Shown: piece by piece, positions 1 to 6,762 of the stretch
How positions within the stretch are numbered: the first letter of the stretch is position 1
How the letters are laid out: every line of letters starts with the position of its first letter
NCBI GenBank assembly: GCA_023392475.1
Contig: JAEVZA010000072.1
Span: 1 to 9,097, forward strand
Origin: Actinomycetes bacterium
GTDB taxonomy: Bacteria > Actinomycetota > Acidimicrobiia > Acidimicrobiales > Microtrichaceae
DNA: 9,097 nucleotides
Direction: 5' to 3'
The notes under the pieces: generated by a model
Seen by the model: only the letters and a program-made list of their open reading frames with translations
What the model was told of the DNA's origin: nothing
Database searches by the model: none
Translations under genes and position numbers: made by a program

Positions 1-1
1 C

Positions 2-1666
2 CCCGACGCGGCCACGCGCCGGATCGCGTGGCGCACGGCGGGCGCGCTCGGCGTGGTGCTGCTCTGCTACCACACCTCGATCTGGTCGCTCGTCCGCGGG
101 ATCGGCGTCGACACGCCCCTCGCGTACCTCGGCCTCGTGCCGATCATCGCCGCGGGGCTCGGCGTCGCGCTGTCCCGGCCCCGGGCCGGCGAGCCGGAGA
201 TCCACGACCGCCAGGTCGACCGCATCGTGGGCATCCCGCTGATCGCAGCCGCGCTCGTCGCCCTGATCCTGCTGCCCGCCCGCATGTCGACCATGTACTG
301 GCTGTGGCGCATCGACCTGCTGACGATGCCGCTGTTCGTCGCCGGGGTCGTCACCCTGCTGTTCGGCATCCGCACGATGTGGCGCACCAAGGCCGCGCTG
401 CTGTTCCTGCTGCTCGCGTGGCCGATCCCGTTCCGCTGGTTGGTGACGATCCTGCTCGAGCACCTCGCCGACCTCACCGCGCTGGCCGTCCGGCGGTTCG
501 TGATGCTGGTGCCGCTCGCCGACACCGTGGCCGGCGACGGCATCTCGTTCCGGGTGCCGAACGGCCCGAACGGCTTCCTCGTCCAGATCGCGTCGGCCTG
601 CTCCGGGGCCAACGGCCTCGTCGGCTTCCTCCTCGTGGCCTCCGCGATCGCGCTCGTGCTCACCGGCTCGCGGGGCCGGAAGCTCGCGTGGCTCGGCGTC
701 GGCTGCGTCCTGGTGTGGGTCCTCAACGTCGGGCGCATCCTGCTCATCCTCGGCGTCGGGCGGTTCGCCGGTCAGACCGCGTCGATCGACGTCCTCCACC
801 CGTTCGTCGGGCTCGTCACGTTCGCCCTCGGCGTGCTCGTGATGGTCCTCAACACCGGCCGCTTCGGCCTGGAGCTCCTGCCGCGCGACGGACCCACGCG
901 CACGGCCACGGTGTCCAGGGCCGTGCCGACGGCGACCGCCGCGGTGGCGGGCCTCCTCGTCGTGGCCCTGATCGGCGGGTGGTTCGACCACGGGCTCACC
1001 CGGTACGACCCGATCGCGTCCTCCGTCGGTGCGCCGCGCATCGCCTCGTTCTCACGGGTCGCCACCCAGCCCGACGGCTACATCGCCCGACCGGTCTCCT
1101 CGATCGACGCCGGCAAGCGGTTCTTCGGCGAGGACTCGTCGTGGATCCGCTACTCCTACATCGGCGCCGGCCGACCGGGCCTGCGGTCCGACGTGCCGGT
1201 GCTCGCCGACGTCATCACCACCTCGAACCTCCAGTCGTTCAGCGACTTCGGGCTCGAGGCGTGCTACCGGTTCCACGGCTACGCGATGAGCGGCGTGCGG
1301 CGCGTCGACCTCGGCAACGGCGTGGTCGGCACCGTCCTGTCGTGGGAGTCGAACGACGGGCTGAAGTGGACCAGCCTCTACTGGATCTGGGCCGTCCGGA
1401 CGGGCAGCGGTGTGCGCTACGAGCGCGTCGTGCTGCTGCTGAACGACTCCGCGGGTGCGCACGTCGAGGCGCCCGAGGTGACGCAGGCGACGGCCTCCCG
1501 GTTCGCGATCGACGCCGACGACCTGGTGCGCGGCCGGTCGGGCGGCGAGGTGAACCGGCGACAGGTCGTCCTGCACAGCTTCCTCGTCACGTTCGGTCGC
1601 AACGTCGTGGCCTCCGCCGCGCAGCGCTCGGCCGCGCTGCCCGACCGCTCGGAGCTGGGCGGATGA
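2..1666 (+). CDS. Exosortase/archaeosortase family transpeptidase with EpsI-like C-terminal domain (5' partial)
   Basis: Membrane cysteine protease/transpeptidase expected to cleave C-terminal sorting signals (PEP-CTERM-like) of exported proteins at the cytoplasmic membrane. The frame is open to the window edge and already encodes a hydrophobic helix there, so the true start is probably upstream; residue numbers below count from a possible GTG at 53. About eight hydrophobic segments fill residues 1-270. The exosortase triad is visible: Cys183 in SACSGANG, Arg228 in LNVGRI and His249 in DVLHPF. After a last helix (about 293-309), roughly 225 residues form a predicted extracytoplasmic domain. 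Its Cys404 in LEACYRFHGY and a later Tyr/Trp-rich strand region resemble EpsI (DUF3485), a frequent exosortase fusion partner. The stop overlaps the start of the glycosyltransferase (ATGA), implying translational coupling. The family call is firm; the EpsI assignment is weaker. No recognisable sorting-signal substrate lies in this window. Confidence 0.85.
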   Translation, partial: PDAATRRIAWRTAGALGVVLLCYHTSIWSLVRGIGVDTPLAYLGLVPIIAAGLGVALSRPRAGEPEIHDRQVDRIVGIPLIAAALVALILLPARMSTMYWLWRIDLLTMPLFVAGVVTLLFGIRTMWRTKAALLFLLLAWPIPFRWLVTILLEHLADLTALAVRRFVMLVPLADTVAGDGISFRVPNGPNGFLVQIASACSGANGLVGFLLVASAIALVLTGSRGRKLAWLGVGCVLVWVLNVGRILLILGVGRFAGQTASIDVLHPFVGLVTFALGVLVMVLNTGRFGLELLPRDGPTRTATVSRAVPTATAAVAGLLVVALIGGWFDHGLTRYDPIASSVGAPRIASFSRVATQPDGYIARPVSSIDAGKRFFGEDSSWIRYSYIGAGRPGLRSDVPVLADVITTSNLQSFSDFGLEACYRFHGYAMSGVRRVDLGNGVVGTVLSWESNDGLKWTSLYWIWAVRTGSGVRYERVVLLLNDSAGAHVEAPEVTQATASRFAIDADDLVRGRSGGEVNRRQVVLHSFLVTFGRNVVASAAQRSAALPDRSELGG

Positions 1667-3195
1667 GGATCCGCGAGCTGCCCCCGGATGTCGCGCGCGA
1701 CGAGTTGGCGGCGGCGCTCGAGGCCGTCGAGCTCGCCAACCCCGGCCTGACCGCGTCCACCCGCGGCACCCGGCGGCGACGCGTCGTGCTGATCGCGGGC
1801 GCCGTCGCCGCGGTCGTGCTGTTCGCGCTGCTCCCGGTCCCGTTCGCCGTGACGCTCACGACCGCGGGCACCCTGATGTACCTCGGCACGGTCGTGCACC
1901 GGATCTCGCTCGTGCGGGCGTCGCTCCGACAGGACCCGTCGATCCACGTGGGCGACGAGGAGGCGCGGGCCCTGCCCGACCACCTCCTGCCCACCTACAC
2001 CCTCCTCGTGCCGGCCTACGGCGAGCCGACGGTGGTGGCCGGGCTGATCGCGGCGCTGGAGCGCCTCGAGTACCCGCGTGACCGCCTCGACGTGAAGCTG
2101 CTGCTCGAGGCCGACGACGTCGCCACGGTCGCGGCCGCGCACGCGGTGCGGTCGGAGCTGCCGGTCGAGGTGCTGCTCGTGCCGCCCGGCGAGCCGCGGA
2201 CCAAGCCCCGCGCCCTCGACTTCGGGCTCCGCTTCGCACGAGGTTCCTACGTCACGATCTACGACGCCGAGGACCACCCGGAGCCGCTCCAGTTGCGGCG
2301 GGCCGTCGTCGCGTTCGGCCGGTCGCCGTCGACCACGGCGTGCCTCCAGGCCCGGCTCTCCTTCTACGGCGGCGACCGCAACCTGCTCACGCGCTGGTTC
2401 ACGGCGGAGTACGCGACCTGGTTCAGCCTCTTCCTGCCCGGGCTCATGGCGCAGCGCGCGCCGATCCCCCTCGGGGGCACGTCGAACCACTTCACCGCCG
2501 AGGCGTTGCACCGCGTCGGCGGCTGGGACGCCCACAACGTCACGGAGGACTGCGACCTCGGCATCCGGTTGCAGCGGCGCGGCTACACGATCGGGCTGCT
2601 CGACTCCACCACGATGGAGGAGCCGAACACGGACGTCGTGAACTGGGTCAAGCAGCGCAGCCGTTGGTACAAGGGCTACCTCCAGACGTTCATGGTCGCG
2701 TTCCGACGCCCCCGCGAGCTCGTGCGGGACCTCGGCTGGCGGGGCGTCGGTCAGTTCGTCCTCTTCGTGGGCTGCACGCCGCTGCTCGCCGTGATGAACC
2801 TGTGGTTCTGGGCGCTGGCGCTCGTCTGGATCGTGACTCGGGCGTCGTTCGTGCAGGCGATGTACCCGGGGGTCGCGTACTACCTCGCCGTGCTGGTGTG
2901 GGCGATCGGGAACCTCTCCGTCGTGTACCTGTCGGTGGTGACCGTGCGCACCATGCGCCGACCCGAGCTGCTCGTGGCCGCGCTCCTGTCACCGCTGTAC
3001 TGGGTGCTGATGTCGATCGCCGCGCTGCGCGCCGCGATCGAGCTCGTCACAGCGCCGACCCACTGGGACAAGACGACGCACGGCCTGGCCGACCCCGCGG
3101 CCAGCGCCGCGCCGCTGCCGCCCCTGCCGCCGCCGTACGTGCCGCCGGCGTCGACGACGCCCCCGCCGTACGTCCCGGACGGGTCGCGACCCTGA
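1663..3195 (+). CDS. Family 2 glycosyltransferase, membrane-bound, processive (cellulose synthase-like) type
   Basis: Predicted 510-residue inner-membrane glycosyltransferase that transfers sugar from a nucleotide-sugar, probably for an exopolysaccharide or surface glycan. The ATG lies inside the upstream stop (ATGA), which fixes the start by coupling. Two N-terminal hydrophobic segments (about 41-75) precede a GT-A catalytic domain (about 110-340). This has the expected order of motifs: ADD at 150-152, DAED at 201-204 (metal/nucleotide binding), TED at 294-296 (catalytic base) and QRSRW at 331-335 (the QxxRW acceptor/processivity motif). Several hydrophobic helices follow (about 363-460), then a THWDKTTHG segment (466-474) of a kind common at the end of this GT2 subfamily. 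The last 28 residues are Pro-rich, with PPPYVP occurring twice (489-494, 500-505). Family and fold are clear. Donor sugar, product and any link to exosortase substrates are unknown. Confidence 0.9.
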   Translation: MRIRELPPDVARDELAAALEAVELANPGLTASTRGTRRRRVVLIAGAVAAVVLFALLPVPFAVTLTTAGTLMYLGTVVHRISLVRASLRQDPSIHVGDEEARALPDHLLPTYTLLVPAYGEPTVVAGLIAALERLEYPRDRLDVKLLLEADDVATVAAAHAVRSELPVEVLLVPPGEPRTKPRALDFGLRFARGSYVTIYDAEDHPEPLQLRRAVVAFGRSPSTTACLQARLSFYGGDRNLLTRWFTAEYATWFSLFLPGLMAQRAPIPLGGTSNHFTAEALHRVGGWDAHNVTEDCDLGIRLQRRGYTIGLLDSTTMEEPNTDVVNWVKQRSRWYKGYLQTFMVAFRRPRELVRDLGWRGVGQFVLFVGCTPLLAVMNLWFWALALVWIVTRASFVQAMYPGVAYYLAVLVWAIGNLSVVYLSVVTVRTMRRPELLVAALLSPLYWVLMSIAALRAAIELVTAPTHWDKTTHGLADPAASAAPLPPLPPPYVPPASTTPPPYVPDGSRP

Positions 3196-3208
3196 CAGAC
3201 TCGCCCGC

Positions 3209-4159
3209 ATGGCGACTCCCGACCCGGCCGACGAGGGCCGGCACACCCCCGACGACGAACCGCTCTGGAACGAGAGCTACTACCTCGACTGGTTCGCCGA
3301 GGACCTCAGCGTCGGTGGGTACGCCCGCATCGGCTTCTACCCGAACCTCGGTCGGGTCTGGTACTGGGCGTGCCTCGTGGGACCCGACCGCCCGCTCGTG
3401 ACCGTGATCGACCACGACGTCGCGCTGCCGTCGTCGCCGTCGTCGCTCGAGATCCGCCACGACGGGCTCTGGGCGGACCACACCGTCGAGACGCCGAACG
3501 AGCACATGACGATCAACCTCGAGGCGTTCGGGCTCTCCCTCGACGACCCCGCCGACGTCTACGGCGACGCCCGTGGCGACCGCGTGCCGTTCGGGTTCGA
3601 GCTCGACTTCGAGACCGACCGAGCCGCGTACCAGTGGCCGCCGGTCACGCCGCGCTACGAGATCCCGTGCCGGGTGCACGGCGAGATCCTCGTGGGCGAC
3701 GAGCGGATCGATGTCGACGGGTGGGGGCAGCGCGACCACTCCTGGGGCGCGGCGCGCGACTGGTGGACGAACCAGTGGAGCTGGAACGCCGGTCGGCTCG
3801 AGGACGGGACGCGGTGGCACTCCGCCGGCGGGTTCTTCCCCGGCGAGGACTGGGGGGTCGCCTACCGCCTGCCGCCCGACTCGACCGAGTTCGTCGAGTC
3901 GATGTCCGTGGGGCTGGACGTGACCGAGGGCCGGGAGCGACTGCCCACGCGCACCGGCCTGCGCACCGTCGACCTCGACCTCGAGTTCGAACCGCTCGCC
4001 TTCTCCCCGGTGCTGCTCGTGCACCCCGACGGTCGCGCCGCCCGGTTCCCGCGTGCGATGGCCCGGGTCACCGACGCCGACGGCCGCACCGGCGGCGGCT
4101 GGATCGAGTGGAACCAACCGCCCACCGGCACGAAGCTGCCCGAGGCGCCGGCGCGCTGA
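3209..4159 (+). CDS. CrtC/AttH-like lipocalin-type protein (DUF7064/DUF7065-like), function unknown
   Basis: Predicted 316-residue soluble protein with no signal peptide or membrane helix. The N-terminal part reads LWNESYYLDWF followed by a YARIGFYPNLGRVWYW block (residues about 19-53). The middle carries GWGQRDHSWG (171-180) followed by RDWWTNQWSWNAG. The alternating aromatic/polar strand pattern and the conserved RDHSWG core are typical of the superfamily that contains hydroxyneurosporene synthase (CrtC), AttH and tocopherol-cyclase-like beta-barrel proteins. Many actinobacterial members are known only as domains of unknown function, sometimes near lipid or terpenoid metabolism genes. The His and Asp of RDHSWG are plausible active-site residues, by analogy only. 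The gene starts 13 bases after the glycosyltransferase stop with no clear Shine-Dalgarno, so it may be read from the same transcript. Membership rests on remembered motif pattern, and no reaction can be assigned. Confidence 0.6.
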   Translation: MATPDPADEGRHTPDDEPLWNESYYLDWFAEDLSVGGYARIGFYPNLGRVWYWACLVGPDRPLVTVIDHDVALPSSPSSLEIRHDGLWADHTVETPNEHMTINLEAFGLSLDDPADVYGDARGDRVPFGFELDFETDRAAYQWPPVTPRYEIPCRVHGEILVGDERIDVDGWGQRDHSWGAARDWWTNQWSWNAGRLEDGTRWHSAGGFFPGEDWGVAYRLPPDSTEFVESMSVGLDVTEGRERLPTRTGLRTVDLDLEFEPLAFSPVLLVHPDGRAARFPRAMARVTDADGRTGGGWIEWNQPPTGTKLPEAPAR

Positions 4160-4180
4160 CGGGTCCGGCCGGTCCGGTCA
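4157..4180. terminator. Imperfect dyad spanning two convergent stop codons, possible bidirectional terminator
   Basis: A 24-base sequence runs exactly from the TGA of the + strand gene to the TGA of the - strand permease. Ten of 12 positions pair across its centre, which is the perfect 8-mer CCGGCCGG. There is no T-tract on either side. The intergenic space is only 18 bases, so this is the only place a shared terminator could sit. Part of the symmetry (TGAC/GTCA) comes from the two stop codons themselves. Confidence 0.35.
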
Positions 4181-6634
4181 GGTCGCCTGCTCCGGCGGCG
4201 CGAACCGACCGCGGTGCCGTCGGGCGATCGTGGCCGGCACCACGGCGACGAGGTTCGCCGCCACGACGGCGATGCCCACCACCACGGCGATGAACGCGGC
4301 CGGCACGACGACCTCGGACACCACGTCGAGCTGATCGGCGAACGCGAGCCACAGCTGGCGCCCGAGGACGATGCCGGCGGGGATGCCCAGGAGGAGCCCG
4401 ACCGCGATGGTCGCGGTGGCCTGCCAGACCACCGTCGAACCCAGCTGCCGTCGGGTGCAGCCCAGGGCGTGCAGCAGCTCCAGCTCGCGGCGGCGCCGGG
4501 CGACCGATCCGCCGAGGGCCACCGCCAGCGAGACGACCGCGCCGAGCCCGAGCGCCGTGGCGAGGCGCGCCGGGGCGGTGCCGACGTCCGTCGAGTTGAC
4601 GACCTCCGCCGGCCGCTGCGCGGACAGGACCTGGGGCGACCCGGGGTACTCACCGACGTCCGACAGGGTCGTCGCCAACCGCCGGCGCGCCGCCCCGACG
4701 TCCACCCCCGGGACGAACCGCACGAAGAGCACCGGAGGACCCGTCCGGGAGATCTGCTCGTCCGGTGGGCCTCCGCTCCCGGCCAGCGGACGGTCGACGC
4801 CCGGGACGCGTGCCGGCGCCACGATCGCCCCGACCCCCAGCGAGGTGTGGGCACCGTGCACGACGCCGATGGCGGGGAGCGTCGCCGTCCCCACCACCCG
4901 GACGCGGTCGCCGCCGCGCCCGAGGCGCACGTGGTCGCCGAGTCCCACCTGCAGCTGCCGCGCCGTCTCCGACCCGAGGACGATCTCGTCGTCGCCCTCG
5001 AGCATCCGGCCGCTCAGGATCGGCGGCGTCACCGTGCTCGACGGATCCATGCCCAGGATGGGCAGGCTGCGGCCGTCGACCAGGTCCGCGCCGAAGTAGC
5101 CACCCGACCACCGCTCGACGTCAGGGTCGTGGTCGAGCGCGGCACCGCTCCGCTCGAGGTCCATCGAGCCGTAGCCGCTGCTGTCGAGCACCGCGGCGTC
5201 CCAGTTCCAGCCGTAGAGCGAGGGCGTGTCCAGCAGGTTCCTGAAGCTGGAGCCGAACACGAGGGTGGCGACGATGGTCGTGACGGCCACGACGGCGGCG
5301 GCGCGCACCGACCGGAGCGACACGCCGGTCGACCCATCCGTGGGCTCGAACGCGAACCGGAGGCCGGCGACGGCGGTGGGCGGCATGCCCGACCGGAACG
5401 CGGCATCGACCACCCGCGAGCGCCCTGCTCGACCTCGGCGGGACCGCCGGTGGGGGAGGGCGCGCACGGCGCTGGCGGCCGCCCCCGCGATGAGCACGAG
5501 CGCCACGACGGCCGCGCCGAGTCCGAGGACCGTCCAGTCGGCGTCGATGCCCGGGGCGGCCTCCACGCGCCTCGTGCTGCCGAGCGCCATGAGCGGCGAG
5601 CACAGGAGCGCTCCCACGACCGCGATCGTCGTCCCCACCACGACGACGAGCACCGGCTGCGCCATCGCCCAACCGACGAGCTGACGCGGCGTCGCCCCGA
5701 TCGCGCGCATGATCTCGCGCTGGCGACGCATCGCGCGCTGCTGCCGGTCCAGCTCCTGCCACACGAGGACCACGGCGGCGACCCCGGCGATCACGCCGAA
5801 CAGCGCCAGCGCCATCGACAGCGGCTTGACCGCCTGCTGGACGTGCTGCGTGTCCACCGAGCTCACCCGGAAGAACTGCGGTGCGTCGGGTCCCATCAGC
5901 TGCATGAAGCGGTGCTGGACCGCGGGCACGTCCCCGTCGCCGCCCCGGAGCGCGAGCCCCTGCCACACGTACGTCGCGTACGGCGCGGCGAGCCGCGAGA
6001 ACGCCGGCGTGAGCAGCACGAGCGGGAGCCGGTTGGTGTCGTCCTGGACGACCTCGTCGGTGAACGCACCGATCCCGACGATCCGGACGGGCGTCCGCAA
6101 CTTCGGCGGCGGTGGGTCCTCGAAGAAGCCGTCGCCGTTGACCTGCTCGTCCGAGTAGGTGGCCAGCTCCATGCGCTGGCCGACGTGGTAGCCGTAGAGG
6201 TCGGCGGCCGTCTCGTTCACGACGATCTCGCCGACCTGGGCCGGGTCGGACCGTCGTCCTTCGGTCGGGGCGAACCGGTCCATCGAGAAGAACCGGCCGT
6301 CGAAGGTGCCGAGCGCCTCGAAGTCCTGGTCGAAGTCCGGTCGTCCGTCGACCATCGGACCGGTCGTGAACGCCACGTAGGACGTCGATCGCTCCACCTC
6401 CGGGAAGGCCGCGATGGCGGCGTCCGTCGTCGCGTCGTAGCGGCCGTAGTCGATCGCCATCGTCGACGCGTCCGCGTCGCGCAGGAAGCGCGGGTACGCG
6501 GACTGGGTCCGGCGGGCACCGGCGAGCGCGAACAGGCTGAGGCCGAGCAGCAGCCCGAGCAGGAGCGCCGCCCCGATCACCTCGCGCCGGCGTCGCCGGA
6601 GCGACCAACGGAGCGAGCGCCACGTCAACTGCAC
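4178..6634 (-). CDS. ABC transporter permease, FtsX/MacB family, duplicated type
   Basis: An 818-residue membrane protein, likely the transmembrane subunit of a type VII-like (MacB/LolCDE/FtsX) ABC system that drives export, lipoprotein release or envelope remodelling by mechanotransmission. The architecture is two repeated units. Unit 1 has helix 19-40, an extracytoplasmic domain about 41-270, then helices about 273-295, 323-348 and 369-392. Unit 2 has helix about 443-461, an extracytoplasmic domain about 462-690, then helices about 692-712, 732-758 and 776-802. Each unit has the FtsX coupling element before its penultimate helix: REIMRAIGATPRQLVGW (307-322) and RRELELLHALGCTRRQLGS (715-733). 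The start is GTG at 6634, followed by QLTWRSLRWSLRRRRRE, a typical basic FtsX-like N terminus, with a weak GGACGG upstream. Unusually, no ATP-binding subunit is adjacent: downstream is a convergent gene and upstream a divergent one. Substrate unknown. Confidence 0.9.
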   Translation of the reverse strand: MQLTWRSLRWSLRRRRREVIGAALLLGLLLGLSLFALAGARRTQSAYPRFLRDADASTMAIDYGRYDATTDAAIAAFPEVERSTSYVAFTTGPMVDGRPDFDQDFEALGTFDGRFFSMDRFAPTEGRRSDPAQVGEIVVNETAADLYGYHVGQRMELATYSDEQVNGDGFFEDPPPPKLRTPVRIVGIGAFTDEVVQDDTNRLPLVLLTPAFSRLAAPYATYVWQGLALRGGDGDVPAVQHRFMQLMGPDAPQFFRVSSVDTQHVQQAVKPLSMALALFGVIAGVAAVVLVWQELDRQQRAMRRQREIMRAIGATPRQLVGWAMAQPVLVVVVGTTIAVVGALLCSPLMALGSTRRVEAAPGIDADWTVLGLGAAVVALVLIAGAAASAVRALPHRRSRRGRAGRSRVVDAAFRSGMPPTAVAGLRFAFEPTDGSTGVSLRSVRAAAVVAVTTIVATLVFGSSFRNLLDTPSLYGWNWDAAVLDSSGYGSMDLERSGAALDHDPDVERWSGGYFGADLVDGRSLPILGMDPSSTVTPPILSGRMLEGDDEIVLGSETARQLQVGLGDHVRLGRGGDRVRVVGTATLPAIGVVHGAHTSLGVGAIVAPARVPGVDRPLAGSGGPPDEQISRTGPPVLFVRFVPGVDVGAARRRLATTLSDVGEYPGSPQVLSAQRPAEVVNSTDVGTAPARLATALGLGAVVSLAVALGGSVARRRRELELLHALGCTRRQLGSTVVWQATATIAVGLLLGIPAGIVLGRQLWLAFADQLDVVSEVVVPAAFIAVVVGIAVVAANLVAVVPATIARRHRGRFAPPEQAT

Positions 6635-6762
6635 CCGTCCATGGTCACGCGACGAGGGGAGGGGGACCAGGGTGGTAGCACCACCGCCGGCCTCCGGCGG
6701 TCTCGGACGGTCGCTCCGCCGGTACGGTCTCTCTCGGCCGACCGACCGGACCGAGGTGCGAG
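6635..6762. promoter_or_regulatory. Divergent intergenic region with overlapping inverted repeats
   Basis: This 128-base gap separates the start codons of the permease (-) and the crotonase (+), so it must hold both promoters unless one is leaderless. It contains GGTGGT-AGC-ACCACC (6671-6685), then ACCGCCGG-CCT-CCGGCGGT (6683-6701). The right arm of the second can pair instead with CCGCCGG at 6716-6722. TACGGT at 6723-6728 fits a TAnnnT actinobacterial -10 for the + gene, but I see no convincing -35. Which repeats are operators and which are chance in GC-rich DNA cannot be settled from the sequence alone. Confidence 0.4.
6753..6756 (+). promoter_or_regulatory. Ribosome binding site deciding the crotonase GTG start
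   Basis: GAGG lies 6 bases before GTG at 6763, a normal Shine-Dalgarno distance. It supports this GTG as the start although no ATG is available nearby in frame. Confidence 0.6.

Noticed and set aside
28..1662. 545-codon upstream extension of the glycosyltransferase frame
   Set aside because: This part is out of frame with the exosortase, which has the catalytic triad and membrane helices. The extension is low-complexity Arg/Pro/Ala sequence. The glycosyltransferase begins at the ATGA overlap.
1417..2535. 372-codon - strand frame across the exosortase/glycosyltransferase junction
   Set aside because: Composition is Arg/Val/Glu/Gly-rich without motifs, and it spans two coupled sense genes. 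It is an antisense shadow.
3047..4117. 356-codon - strand frame opposite the CrtC/AttH-like gene
   Set aside because: The sense strand has a coherent family-like sequence with the RDHSWG block; the antisense frame shows no domain or start signal.
6625..6642. Five-codon - strand frame (MDGCS) overlapping the permease GTG start
   Set aside because: It could be a coupling leader, but it has no ribosome binding site, and such tiny frames are common by chance.
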